A stretch of 64,000 bases of DNA from Sorghum bicolor (GCF_000003195.3 NC_012872.2:25415258-25479257), one strand, 5' to 3'. Positions 33,301-45,272 are shown, counted from the stretch's first letter. The notes: a model not told the origin generated them from the sequence alone. Program-made: numbers and translations.

Positions 33301-34695
33301 GAGAAGTGGGAACACGTCGAGGAGCTCCGCCTTTGGATGAAGCATGTGGTGGGGCTCCTCTCGGACGTTATCAACAACGGGCTCGGCCCGGCTTATTTCG
33401 TAAGTGTTTCTCGAACTCCAATCCTCATGGTGCTTTCTGGTTTCTGTATTCTAATCCATCCGACTCTTGATTCGCAGGATATGAAAGAGACCTCCCGCAT
33501 CAAGTCCAGCTTCATACACGCCACGAGGGGCGGTTGGGAGCAGCTCCCCCTTCTCAAGGATCAACTCCTCGAGTCGCAGGAAAAGCTCCTTAAAGCTTAC
33601 AAAGATCTCGTAGCACTCGAGGAGGAGAAGAAGGCGAGGGAGGCTGCCCTGGCTGAGGCCCGAGAGGCCTCGAAGAAGGCGGAGGAGGAGACGATGCAGC
33701 TACGGGAGCAGGCTCTTTCGGTCGAGGAAGCCGCGTCCACAGCCCGGGAGGAGGCCCTGTCCTACAAGAGCGTTATCGCGGATCTGGACAAGGAGAAGGG
33801 CCTCCTTAAATCCGACCTGGACTCTCTCCAAGAGTCCTTCCGAAAGATGAAGGTGGAGCATGTGAACGGCGAGGTCGCCAGGGGCGCCGCGGAGGAAGCC
33901 AAGAAGAAGGCCCTCGAAGATCTCGAGGCGGAGCGGGCTCGATCCCGCAGTCTCTCTAACGACGTCGAGCGTCTAAAGGGAGAATTGCTGGAGAAGAGTG
34001 GGGCCATTGCTCAGGCTGGCAAGGTGATCGAGGATCTCCGCGTTGCCAACACCGAGCTGGCACGCTCCAACAAAGAGATCGAGGGGGCCAACACCAGGCT
34101 GGTCGGCGAGAACACGGCCCTCGAGGAGACCGTACGCGGTATGTTTCCTCTATCAGATTTCTTTTTCCGAGGTGTGCTTAGTTTTTCCTAAGGTCTCTTT
34201 GTATTGGCTTTTACAGGGCTCAAGGACGAACTCCTGGCCGCCCAAGCCGAGGCTCGCAACGCCAAGGCTCAGCTCGAGGCGGAGGTTGCTTTGAACCGTC
34301 GAGTACGGACGGCGATAAGTGATCTCTCGACCTCTTGGGAGGTCGAGCCTATGGATGAGTCGAGGGAGGACGCTCGAGGCGATGCCCTGGTCGACCAGTT
34401 GTGCTACCTAGGCGCGACGCTGCGAGATCGGGTGCGGGACGCCCTCCACATCGGGGTGAAGCGGGCGATGGCGGTTGTCTGCTCGGGCTTCTCCTACGAC
34501 ATGGAGGTGGTGTCCCATGGCTTCGTCACCGACATCTCCAAGACCGACGCGGAGAACGAGGAGAGGCTCCATGCCTTGATCGACGACGCGGAGGCTCCTG
34601 GGGAAAGGTTGGCCAAGCTTTTCGAGCCTGAGGTGCTCCCTCCTGAGGCTAGCTCGGGCGGAGGCGAGGGCGGTGAGGATTGTGCCGCGGACTGA
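30374..34695 (+). CDS. Antisense additional gene of the Tat element, six exons, about 1,309 aa
   Basis: Exons: 30374-31306, 31391-32037, 32111-32187, 32267-33399, 33478-34138, 34217-34695. All five introns (73-84 bases) are GT-AG and every junction keeps phase with no stop. Residues about 50-210 resemble the 'putative gypsy type transposon' domain (PF04195-like: YVVSFAKFHCHGLGAPPSR, MMPHWELWLHLYRGELF). Exon 2 is charged with an acidic run near residues 380-392 and Pro/Arg-rich sequence. Exon 3 has a basic KRLKTG. Exon 4 has a polyglutamine tract (about residues 671-715). Exon 5 is a long coiled coil (about 930-1150, EEEKKAREAALAEAREA). The gene converges on pol with 569 bases between stops. 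It is probably nuclear, with a structural or regulatory role, but function is unknown. It may be expressible as it stands; splicing is inferred. Confidence 0.8.
32616..32745 (+). repeat. CAG/CAA (polyglutamine) repeat
   Basis: A run of CAG and CAA codons inside exon 4, mixed with Pro codons toward the end. The mixed codons suggest selection or age rather than a fresh pure CAG expansion. Minus-strand Cys/Leu/Ala-rich frames here are shadows. Confidence 0.9.
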
Positions 34696-35264
34696 GGCCT
34701 GCAAGCCTGCTCAGGGCGCCTGAGGCCCCTTGTACAATACTTTGTTAATTCTGTGGGTAACTGATGTTGTATCACTTTCGTAATTGTTAGATGCTTATTT
34801 TGTCTTTCCGCTTGATGCTTTCGTTTCTCTTTGCGCCTACGTTTGTGTCCCTTGCTCGATTTTTCGTAAAAGACCACCTCGATCACTTCAATGGTGGGGA
34901 AGCGAGTAGAGTTTCCGTAGCCCGGGGGCGTAGGAGTTCTTCCAACTCGTTGTCCCTCGGCCTTTGAGGGGCTCGAGGTGCCTTAGCTACTTGAACCGTG
35001 CAAGGTTTACTACGTAAGAAAAGAAAACTTCTTGGTTTTTTCGATACTCGGGGGGGGGGGGTGTCGTCCCCCTAGTAGCCCCCGAGGGGGTGCTGACTAT
35101 GATGGGTCATAGTCGGCGCCCCCTTTTAACGTCGAGATCGTGACTTATTAACCTTCTCCGCGCAAAGAAAGAAGAATTGTTTCGAGGGAAAGACTTTATT
35201 TATTCATTCATTCGTTTACAAAGTCTTGGTACAAAACGTAAGCAGGAACATAAGTTTAGAACTT
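34696..35264. other. Convergent spacer between antisense gene and pol
   Basis: The 3' ends of the plus-strand antisense gene and the minus-strand polyprotein face each other across this stretch. It is T-rich after 34730 and includes a G10 run near 35049. Poly(A) sites for both transcripts probably lie here or overlap; no single signal is decisive. Confidence 0.45.
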
Positions 35265-38200
35265 CTAGGGGTAGAATCGACGTAGCTGTTCGATGTTCCA
35301 TGCGTTGGTGAGAATCGCCCCCTTTTCGTCCGCCAACTTGTACGTTCCCGGCTTCAGGACCTCGGCTACCACGTACGGACCTTCCCAAGGCGGAGTCAGT
35401 TTGTGGCGTCCCTGATTGCTTTGCCGGCGTCGTAGGACTAGGTCGCCCACGTTGAGGTCCCTCTTGCGCACATGCTTGTCGTGGTAGCGTCAAAGCCTTT
35501 GCTGATATCTGGCAGAGTTGAGGAGGGCCATGTCTCTAGCCTCCTCAAGTTGGTCGACCGCATTTTCTTGAGTCTCTTTGTTCGATTGCTCGTTGTAGGC
35601 CTTGAGTCGAGGTGACCCATACTCGAGGTCTGTGGGGAGGATAGCCTCAGAGCCGTAGACCATGAAGAACGGGGTGTATTTTGTGGCCCTGCTTGGTGTT
35701 GTCCTAAGGCTCCATAGGACTGAGGAAAGCTCCTCGACCCATTTTTTGCCGAATTTCTTCAATCGATTGTAGATCCTTGGCTTGAGTCCTTGCAAAATCA
35801 TGCCGTTGGCACGCTCGACTTGGCCGTTAGTTCGAGGGTGGGCTACTGCAGACCAGTTCACACGGATGTGATGCCGATCGCAGAAGTCCAAGAACTTTTT
35901 GCCGGTGAACTGGGTGCCGTTGTCGGTGATGATGACATTGGGGATCCCAAACCGATGGATAATGTCGGTGAAGAAAAGGACGGCCTGCTCGGAGCGGATG
36001 TTGGTGACGGGTCGAGCCTCGATCCATTTGGAGAACTTGTCAATGGCCACCAACAAATGGGTGAATCCTCCTTTCGCCTTTTGTAGAGGTCCTACTAAAT
36101 CGAGCCCCCACACCGCAAACGGCCAGGTAATGGGGATCATCTGAAGAGCGTGGGCAGGCAGATGCGTCTGCTTGGCGTAGAACTGACACCCGTGACATGA
36201 TCGTACGAGCTCGATGGCGTCCGCCACGGCCGTTGGCCAGTAGAAGCCTTGTCGAAAAGCGTTCCCTACAAGGGTCCGTGGAGCGGCGTGGTGACCGCAA
36301 GCCCCCGAGTGCAGGTCATCGAGGAGTTTTCGGCCTTCTTCCACAGTGACGCAACGTTGTAAGACCCCCGTCGGGCTCCGTCGATATAGCTCGTTGCCTT
36401 CACCATAGATCACATATGATTTGGCCCGTCGAGCGATACGACGAGCTTCTGACCTGTCTTCTGGCAACTCGCCGCGGATAAGGCAGTCGAGGAACGGTGT
36501 GCGCCAATCGAATGGTCGACCTGGTCGTCGTTCTATCTCCATCATCTCTTCCACCATCAAGAGCGTATCGACAGCATTGCTTGGTTGGGCGGTGGTGGCG
36601 TCGACGCCAGCCCCCGTGCCTAGGTCGACGGATGGCTCGTGAAGATCTTTTGAAAATGCATCAGGCGGCACCGTGCCTCTGGTCGATGTGATCTTGGCGA
36701 GTTCGTCGGCTGCCTCGTTGTAGCGTCGAGCGACATGGACAAGCTCGAGACCGTGGAACCTGTCTTCGAGTCGACGGACCTCCTTGCAGTACGCTTCCAT
36801 TTTTGGGTCGTGGCAGCTCGAGGTTTTCATTACTTGGTCGATGACGAGTTGGGAGTCACCTCGGACGTCGAGGCGTCGGACTCCTAGCTCGATAGCGATC
36901 TTGAGACCGTTGACCAGGGCCTCATATTCTGCGACATTGTTAGATGCGGCAAAATGAATCCTGATTACATACCTCATGTGGACGCCTAAGGGTGAGATGA
37001 ACAGCAGGCCGGCCCCGGCCCCAGTTTTCATGAGTGACCCGTCGAAATACATTGTCCACAGTTCCGCCTGGACCTGAGTTGGGGGAAGCTGGGAGTTCGT
37101 CCATTCCGCGACGAAGTCTACCAGGGCTTGTGATTTGATGGCCTTCCGAGGCGCGTAAGTGAGAGTCTCACTCATGAGCTCAACCGACCATTTTGCTATT
37201 CTTCCCGTGGCCTCTTTGCTTTGGATTATTTCTCCCAAAGGGAAAGACGAAACCACCGTGATGGGGTGACCGAGGAAGTAATGCTGCAGCTTGCGGCGGG
37301 CAAGGATTACGGCGTAGATCAGCTTCTGGATTTGGGGATAACGTGCCTTGGTCTCCGAAAGTACCTCGCTGACGAAATAGACTGGCCTTTGGACCGGCAG
37401 CGCATGACCCTCCTCTTGTCTTTCGACCACCACCGCCGCGCTGACGACCTGGGTCGTCGACGTGACGTAGAGGAGCAGCGGCTCTGCAGGTTGAGGTGGA
37501 ACCAGGACTGGTGCCGAGGTCAGCGTCTTCTTCAGCCTTTCGAGTGCTTCCTCGGCCTCGGGGGTCCAAGAAAAACGCTCGACCTTCTTTAGGAGTCGAT
37601 ATAATGGTAATGCCTTTTCTCCTAGTCTCGAGATGAAACGGCTCAGAGCCGCCAGGCACCCCGTGACTCTCTGTACACCCTTGATGTCTCGGATCGGCCC
37701 CATTCTCGTGATGGCCAAGACTTTCTCGGGGTTGGCCTCGATGCCGCGCTGCGAAACGATGTAACCTAGGAGCATGCCTCGAGGCACACCGAAAACGCAC
37801 TTCTCGGGATTGAGCTTGATCCGGCTGGTGCGTAGGCAGCTAAAGGCAATCTCGAGGTCCTGGATCAGGTCTCCTCGTCGCTTTGACTTGACGACAATGT
37901 CGTCGACGTAGGCCTCGACGGTGGACCCTATATGTTCGCCAAACACGTGGAGCATGCAACGTTGATATGTGGCTCCCGCGTTTCGAAGCCCAAATGGCAT
38001 GGTTACGTAGCAATACATCCCAAAAGGCGTGATGAAAGAGGTCGCGAGCTGGTCGGACTCCTTCATTTTTATTTGGTGGTAACCAGAATATGCATCAAGG
38101 AAAGAAAGGGTTTCACATCCCGCGGTAGAATCGACAATCTGATCAATGCGTGGCAATGGAAAGGGAACTTTTGGACATGCTTTATTCAGACTAGTATAAT

Positions 38201-41162
38201 CGACACACATCCTCATTTTCCCATTCTTTTTCTTAACTAATACAGGGTTTGCTAACCAGTCAGGATGATGAACCTCCTTGATGAATCCGGCCATCAAAAG
38301 CTTGTGGACTTCCTCGCCAATGATCTTGCGCTTCTCCTCGTCGAATCGGCGCAACCGCTGCTTCACTGGCTTGGAACCGGCTCGAATCTCCAAGGAGTGC
38401 TCGGCGACTTCCCTCGGTATAGCTGGCATGTCCGAGGGACTCCATGCAAACATGTCGGCATTTGCACGGAGAAAGTCGACGAGCACAGCTTCCTATTTGG
38501 GGTCGAGGTCGGTGCTGATCGTCAGCACTTTGCCGTCGGAGTTGTTGGGGTCGAGCGGGATCTTCTTGGTTCCTTCTGCCACCTCGAAGCTGCCCGCGTG
38601 GCGCTTAGGCTCTGGAGCCTCAGCGGCCAGGGCCTCGAGCTTCGCGACGAGCTCGGTGGAGTTCTCGACCGCCTCCCCGTACTCGACGCACTCGACGTCG
38701 CACTCGTACGCGTGCTCGAAGGAGGAACTGACAGTGATGACGCCTTTGGGACCGGGCATCTTCAGCTTCAAGTAGGTGTAGTTGGGTACAGCCATGAACT
38801 TGGCGTAGCCCGGGCGCCCGATGATGGCGTGGTACGTGCCTCGAAACCCAACCACCTCGAAGGTGAGGGTCTCCTTCCTGAAGTTGGCCGCCGTGCCGAA
38901 GCAGACCGGTAAGTCAATTCGACCTACTGGCAGCGCCTTTTTTCCTGGCATGACGCCATGGAACCCGCCGGCACTTGGTTGGAGCTTCCCTCTATCTATG
39001 CCGAGGAGGTCAAGGGTCTCGAGGTAGATGATGTTGAGGCTGCTACCGCCATCCATCAGCACTTTCGAGAGCCGGGTGTTGACGATGATGGGGTCGACGA
39101 CGAGCGGGTAGACGCCCGGGGCGACTACCTTGTCGGGGTGGTCTTCTCGGTCGAAAGTGATAGGAGTGCTTGACCAGCTAAGGTATTGGGGCACCGCCAT
39201 TCTTGCTGCAAAGACTTCGCGACGCTCCCTTTTGCGCTGCCTCGTGGTCAATTGAGTCGAGGGCCCGCCATAGATCATGTAGCAGTCGTGGACGGCGGGG
39301 AAGCCGTCGTCATCTTTGTTGTCCTCCTTGCTGCCAGCCTTCTCTTTCTTGGAGTCATCACGCGTATCTTTTTTGAACCCCAGACCGTCGAAATGCTTTC
39401 TCAGCATACGACAATCCTTGAGCTTGTGGTTGGCGCCTCCCTTATGGTAAGGGCACGGCTCCTCCAACATCTTGTCAAAGACGCCTCCATCCGGAGGGCC
39501 TCGAGGCTTCTTTCGATCCATGGCGGCGACAAGGTTGTCATCGGAATCTTCCCGGTGGAACTGCCGCACTTTCTGCTTCTTTTTGTTTTTCTTGAGGCCT
39601 CGACTGGGGGTCCCATCTTCGTCGACGGGCTGCTTGCCTTTTCTTCCTTCTGAGCTGAAGAAGGCGCCGACTGCCTCCTCCCCTGCCGCGTAGTTGGCTA
39701 CTACGTCCATCAGCTCGTCGACGGTCTGAGGTCGATTGCGACCTAATTCCCGCACCAAGTCTCGACTGGTGGTGCCCGAGACAAACGCCAAGATGACGTC
39801 GTGATCAGGGATGTGCGGCAGCTCAGTGCGCTGCTTCAAGAAGCGTCGAGCATACTCCCGAAGAGTTTCTCCCGACTTCTGCTTGCACTTGCTGAGGTCC
39901 CACGAGTTCCCTGGCCGTATGTAGGTCCCTTTGAAGTTACCCTCGAAGACTCTGACCAGGTCAACCTAGTTGTGGATCTGATTGGCAGGGAGTTCCTCGA
40001 GCCATCGACGGGCGGTGTCGGAGAGGAAAAGGGGTAGCTGTCTGATGATGGCTCGATCATCACCTCGAGTGCCACCTAGCTGACAGGCCAGCCTGAAGTC
40101 GGCCAGCCACAACTCTGGTTTGGTCTCTCCATTGTACTTCGCGATGCTGGTCGGGGATCGAAATGGATTGGGTAGGGGCATGTTGCGGATCGCCCTGCTG
40201 AACACCCGTGGGCGTGGTGGCTCGGGGGCCACCCGGTCCTCGTCGCTGTCGTATCTCCCACCGCGATGCGCGCTATAACCGCGCTCTTCCGCGTCTCCGT
40301 GCCGGCGGCGTCGATTTTCTTTGATGTCGTGCCGCGCGTCGTGTCGACGTTGATCGTCGACGGGGAGGATGAGAGCGGTCTTTCTACCTCGAGGGGGAGG
40401 TTGTTGTTGGACTGACACCTCCTCTTCGTTTAGAGGCTGTTCGTTGCGCTTCTCTGTGGCAGCTCCTCGCCGTCGAGACGCCGAACTTTCGGCTTGTTGA
40501 ACCGCCGCCACCTGGAGCAATGTCTGTACCTCATCTCGAATGCGTCGGGCCTGGGAACTCGACGGCTCTGGCATGTTACGTAGCAGCATCGTCGCTGCCA
40601 CTACATTCTGGCCTGCTCGAGGGAAACGGCTGACAGGTTGCTCTGGCTCTGCGTCGCCGACGATCTGTCGATGTACCTCTCGAGCGCGTCTGCGGACACT
40701 TCCGCCCGGCGGGTAGGGCAGGTCTTGCTCGAGGATTTGCTCGAGCAGGACGAGGCGCTCGCGGTCTTCGTCGAGCTTCATCTTGAGCTCCCGCAGCTGC
40801 GCGAGCTGCGCAGTTCTGTCTTCCTGAGGAGGGGGGTCGACCTGTCCGTCGTTCCCACGTGTCCTGTGGTCTTCTCGCGCCGCGGGGGCTCGACCACCCG
40901 CAGCAGCATCCCGTGTCTCGTCAGTGGTTTCTACCACCCCGTCGATGTGATAGCACTCCCTCGTAGGGTCATAACTATCTGTCTCGGAGTCGGAGTCCGG
41001 TTCGGCGGCGTAGAAACACCCACGTCCTTCCTCCAGCAATCGTTGCCTGAGGGAGGTGATCGAGTATCGTCCGGGGCCTAGACGACGGAGGCCTTGTACT
41101 CGGGATAGGTCCGGCAGCTCGGACGCCGGCCGCCGTGCTTCAGAGCTACGTGGGAGGGCCAT
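35265..41162 (-). pseudogene. Tat gag-pol polyprotein, single frame, three nonsense codons
   Basis: From ATG 41160-41162 (MALPRSSEARR) one frame of 1,966 codons runs to TAG 35265-35267. It is interrupted only by TAG 39966-39968, TAG 38493-38495 and TGA 35490-35492, all explicable as single transitions (TGG, CAG, CGA). Domains in order: charged N-terminus; gag core about residues 333-455 (KYNGETKPELWLADFRLA); zinc-knuckle-like CPYHKGGANHKLKDC about 569-583; protease around residue 703 (VLMDGGSSLNII); RT from about 893 with CVDYTSLNKACPK and YVDD near 1085; RNase H from about 1371 (MYFDGSLMKTGAGAGLLF); integrase with HHCC (CGHHAAPR, SCHGCQFY) and catalytic residues in GLDLVG, TDNGTQF and QVERANG (about 1620-1780); tail YVVAEVLKPGTYKL. 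There are no frameshifts. The copy cannot make full-length protein without readthrough. Confidence 0.93.
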
Positions 41163-41446
41163 TGGTCTTTCTACGTACGTCTGGGCGTTTGGGCATATCG
41201 CCCTGGCGAGCGACGCCGCGGCGTTGTCCAACCCGAACGGCAGTGCCGCTCTTGGAGTGAACAACCCGTGGGGAAGTAGCCTAGCAGCGGTGGGGGAGAG
41301 CGCGCGAGATGTGTCACCTCCCGTCGTAGCCGGAGCCCGTAGACATGAACTCGAGGCTCCCAAACCAAATCACCGTGGAGCGCGGAAACGGCGAGGCGAG
41401 AGTAGCCATCCGGAAAGGAGTGGGAAATCGATGAAAAACACGCAGG

Positions 41447-41465
41447 GCCCCTACCTGGCGCGCCA
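41447..41465 (-). other. Primer-binding site of the Tat element
   Basis: On the minus strand TGGCGCGCCAGGTAGGGGC starts two bases after the 5' LTR. It fits the 3' end of a tRNA-Arg, the primer class reported for Tat/Ogre elements. I matched the tRNA from memory, so the isoacceptor is unconfirmed. Confidence 0.75.
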
Positions 41466-41467
41466 AC

Positions 41468-42455
41468 TGTCGGTGTTTTCCCCCGGGGGGGTCACACCAA
41501 CGAGTAAATTTGTATGCGTGCTCCCTTTACCGGATGGTGATGCAAGAAGACACAGAGATTTATCCTGGTTCGGGCAAGAGAAGGCCCTACGTCCAGCGAG
41601 GGGAGAGAGTTTGTATTATCTTGCACCTAAGTGCTTGTACAGGGGCGAATACAAGCGTGGTATGAAGTGTGGAGCTCTACTACGTATGAGCGTGGTCTTG
41701 TGTTGTGTTCCTCTTCTATTCCTGAGTCCCTCCTTTTATAGTTCCAAGGAAGGTCCTAGGGTACATGTATAGGTGTAGGAATTGGAGTCGATAGCAGCAT
41801 GGAGCGCTGACCTACTCGAGGTTTCCGTACCGGCATGACCTCGAGCCGTCCCGTCTTAATAGCCTGGTGATGATCACGCGTGCCCCTGCATTCTGCTCTG
41901 CGCGCTGTCTTGGATTGGTTCGGCGGATGCACGCTTATATGGCTCGGCGGCAAACCCGGCGGAGCGGTTACGGTGTGGTCAGTCGACGCCCGACTCGTCT
42001 CCAGGAAGGAGCCTGGTGAAGTCGAGGGTCGGACACCGTACGAGGTGTCGATGTCTGGAGCGCTGAGCCTGGGTGTCTCGAGGGGGTCCCGATTAGACGT
42101 TCCATCCTTGTTTCCCGCGTCCTGACACGCCCTGGGTCGTTCGGTGGGAAGGCTGCAAAAAGAACGATGGGACCGAAGCCTCCCGTGACCTGTGTGTTAG
42201 GTGGGGAAGCGTCAGGTGCATTAAATGCCCTGGCTCTCGTGCGCGCGTCAGGCAGCGGACAGTGTCCTTGCGCTCGACGCCTCTCGGTTCGCTCGAGCCC
42301 GCTTCCGTATTCGACGGCAGCTGTCGCTCGAGCCCTGATCGATTCGCTTGACGCTACTTCCGTCTTTGAGGCTGCGGCCGTCGATGGCCGCACGTGTGTA
42401 CGGATGATCTCGTTATACGCATTGGTGAGGGTACCCCTTGTTGATACCCTCGACA
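41468..42455 (-). repeat. 5' LTR of the Tat element
   Basis: 988 bases, the partner of 28457-29444. A minus-strand CTATAAAAGG at 41732-41741 is the likely promoter TATA box for the genomic RNA. Confidence 0.95.
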
Positions 42456-42460
42456 CTTAG
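42456..42460. repeat. Target-site duplication of the Tat element (right)
   Basis: CTTAG, identical to 28452-28456; Athila-like interior sequence resumes after it. Confidence 0.95.
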
Positions 42461-43977
42461 TTTGCTAAATAAATAAATAAATAAAGTTTGCTATGAACCC
42501 TCATGATAAGCTCTCACATGGAAATGATGAATAGTTGCTTTGCCATGACTAGATCTCAAAATTCAAATCTCTCTCTCAAGTTTAGGCATGACTGTTATTA
42601 ATTAAGATTTGCTCTAAACCTAAACTTGTGGGAAGAGTACTTGATCTAAAGTCTAAGTCGTTAACGGATACGATATGGGAAGGTTGAGCTGCTATTTATC
42701 TGTTCCTAGAGATGCTAGAATTCTGGAGAATTTTATCTTTAAAAATCTTTAAAATGTTGCATGATGAGTTCCTATATGATGAGAGTTTAAATTCCTACCA
42801 CAACCATATATACATGCTTGCTAGACTATGAACCACACATTTACTTTACTACTTATGAGCATTGAGTGTGGTCAAGCTGTGTAGACCCTTAGGAGCTTGT
42901 CATGTGGTTAAGTCAAGATTCACTTGCACGTTCACTCATACATGCTGCTTCTACTCCGGAAGTACGCATCCACATATATCCACTCATTTCCATCTCCAGA
43001 ATCACCTAAAAATATTCTACTCCTAATCCGGGAGAGAATTGCCAAAAACATTTCTGTTTTCCCCTTTGAAATAAATGCTCAAGTTATCTTGGTTACTACC
43101 ACTTGCTATATTATTTCAGGAGATGAGTGCTCTAAAAAAAAGAGAAAAAAAATAATAAATACGAGGAAATAAAAAGGGGCAGGTGTCCGGAACCTCAAAA
43201 AAAAAAGGAGAAAGTGAGACAAGAGGTAAAAATGGACAAGTGTCCGACAGTAGAATTAGGGGTACAAGATACCCACCTGAGAGAAAAGAAAAAAAAAAGG
43301 AGAAGATGAAAATATAGAGCATCTCATTCTCCTCAAAAAGTTTCAAAAGAGCAAGAAAGGTATGTATCCCCTCAAAAGAGCATAAGTAGAATTAGACTTT
43401 CACCATCATCACCATACATCATTCGCCACACATGCACATCTTGATTTGACTTATTGACTTGTTCTTCTGGATCCATGGTTTGACTATGCAATAAATGTCT
43501 TGTAAGTATGTATTAGCTGTCTCCCACCTATGAGCTCCAGATATCAAAACCTTATTAGAGTAGGGTGAGAGAGAAGGCAATGCCACTATGCCTCATAACA
43601 AAAATACCATATACTTTGAGAGAAGGCATATACCAATACTGCCTTGGTAAGGATCCAGAAATACCACAAAAGAGAGACTAGAGAGAGTCATACAAGGAAT
43701 CTCTGAGTTTTATTTGAAAATCTGCAAAAACTCCAGAGCTATAGTTAATCGAAGAACAAGAGACATGGCACTTGACTAGACCATTCTATCTTTTAACTGC
43801 TCAAGACAGAAGTGACGGTTACAAGTCCCATGATGGAAGGTAGAATGGTAAGTTTAAATCTTAACAGTTTACCCTAACCCAGAGATGAGATCTTGTTTGA
43901 ACCCATGTGTATCTTTAAGTTATGAAACCACTGCAGAAACTCTTGAGTTCATCTTTGCTCAGGGACGAGCAAAGGTT
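42461..43977. other. 3' interior of the Athila-like element, non-coding
   Basis: No frame resembling a retrotransposon enzyme is present in these 1.5 kb. The sequence is AT-rich with A-runs near 43135-43310. Confidence 0.6.
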
Positions 43978-43992
43978 AAGCTTGGGGGAGCT
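43978..43992 (+). other. Polypurine tract of the Athila-like element
   Basis: AAGCTTGGGGGAG plus CT directly precedes the 3' LTR. Near-identical motifs recur inside the element at 25512 and 28320. Confidence 0.85.
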
Positions 43993-45272
43993 TGTTGACG
44001 GTCCTTAATGCTCACATTTAACCGTCAACCAATCATGGAAAAGGATCTAAATGGAACCAACACCTAGACTTAGGGTTTTATCTGACAGAATTCCACGAGT
44101 TTTGGTGTTTGTGTATTTCTGCAGGGGGTTATCAGGAAATATGGAAGAAAGGCCCACACGTCGGGTTTACATAGAGATATTAACGTGTCGCACAATTATC
44201 TACCATCTAGAAGACTCCAGAAGCCACGGGACCGAAGCGGAGGCCGAGAGGGCTCAGGCACTGGGCGCCCGCCCTACCTTACCGGGCGCCCGCCCTCTCC
44301 CCTGGACCAAACAGAGTCCAATTCGGGGACAACGCTCCACCGACCTAATACTTCAAGGAAAACCACACGATCAATGTCGGTTTGATCCGACGGTCCAGAT
44401 TCACTTGAAGGGACTATAAAACCAGACCCCCCTGGCCCCTGGAGATCATACCTCTTCTACAGAATCAAAGTTAGGGTTTCAATTCTTCATCCAAGTAGAG
44501 AGGATCCCTCTAGTTCTTCTAGTTCTACCTCTAGTTCATCTAGATCTAGTTCTAGTTCATCTAGTTCTAGTTCTAGTTCCTCTAGTTCTAGTTCTAGTTA
44601 GTTATAGTTGTAATCTAGAAAATAGGGAGAGAGAAGAGGAGAGCGGAGGAGGAGCCGGATCTGTCGGATCTTCCTCAACATTATACTTTTGCAGCAACTG
44701 GTTCGTTCTTCATCGTTCTCCAGGTTCTTCAATTCATAATTCCTGAGTTCTTTAATTACTTTTATTTACATGCAAGTTATTTATTGGATTCCCGCTTGCA
44801 TCAAGTGCTCTAGTCTTTATAACGCTAGAGTAGTAATTAATAGATTAGACGTGGTGTTTAGTCTTGCGATTACCTGGAATTGCACCCAATCCTGCGGATT
44901 GTTGTGGTAGCCTTAGGGTAGTGACAGCCCTAACGGTCGACGTATTCCACCTCGTTCGGATCGGTGTTTGTAGGACCGTAGTCAGACCTTCCTAGCCCCC
45001 TTCTCATCTCTTTCTGTGGTTAGTGCTCTGATGTCCCGATATAGATAATCTTGAAGTAATTCTTGATTCTTAGATCAACTAGAGAACTCTCAGGAAACTT
45101 CCTCTCTTCCCACCAAAAACAATTATATAGTTATCCTTGGGCGATCTTGGATCTTAATTAGTACACTCACGTTCTCTGTGGAAAATCGATACTCTAGAAT
45201 ACTCCCGGGTGAAAGCTACATCGGTATCCGTGCGCTTGCGGATTTTTCTGTTTGCGTTTAAAATACCCAACA
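43993..45272 (+). repeat. 3' LTR of the Athila-like element
   Basis: 1,280 bases, matching 23586-24865, with the same TATA box (44414) and CTAGTT tract (44510-44609). Confidence 0.95.

Larger units (their letters stand above)
28457..42455 (-). mobile_element. Tat-lineage Ty3/gypsy retrotransposon, complete, in inverted orientation
   Basis: Two 988-base LTRs flank 12 kb of interior. The element reads on the minus strand: 5' LTR 41468-42455, primer site, gag-pol polyprotein to 35265, then a convergent gene on the plus strand, a polypurine tract and 3' LTR 28457-29444. Integrase, RT and the antisense additional gene downstream of pol are Tat-lineage traits (known in Grande- and Retand-type elements). 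LTRs differ at about 15 sites by eye. CTTAG duplications fit a clean insertion. Three nonsense codons in pol are the only coding damage I find. Confidence 0.95.
23586..45272 (+). mobile_element. Athila-like non-autonomous LTR retrotransposon, itself split by a Tat element
   Basis: Two 1,280-base LTRs (TGTTGACGGT...ATACCCAACA), a tRNA-Asp primer site and an AAGCTTGGGGGAG polypurine tract define it. Excluding the nested 14 kb Tat element it would be about 7.7 kb. The only recognisable coding sequence is two tandem Athila-type protease-like segments; I find no RT, RNase H or integrase. It therefore must have been mobilised by enzymes from elsewhere. The GACGC duplication confirms integration into copy B. 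Confidence 0.92.

Noticed and set aside
32112..33345. Long minus-strand Cys-, Leu- and Ala-rich frames
   Set aside because: They are antisense shadows of the polyglutamine and GC-rich exon 4 of the antisense gene.
37180..37800. 206-codon minus-strand frame and plus-strand frames at 38265-38912 and 39186-39653
   Set aside because: They overlap the Tat polyprotein in other frames and lack domain motifs; the polyprotein frame is clearly the real one.
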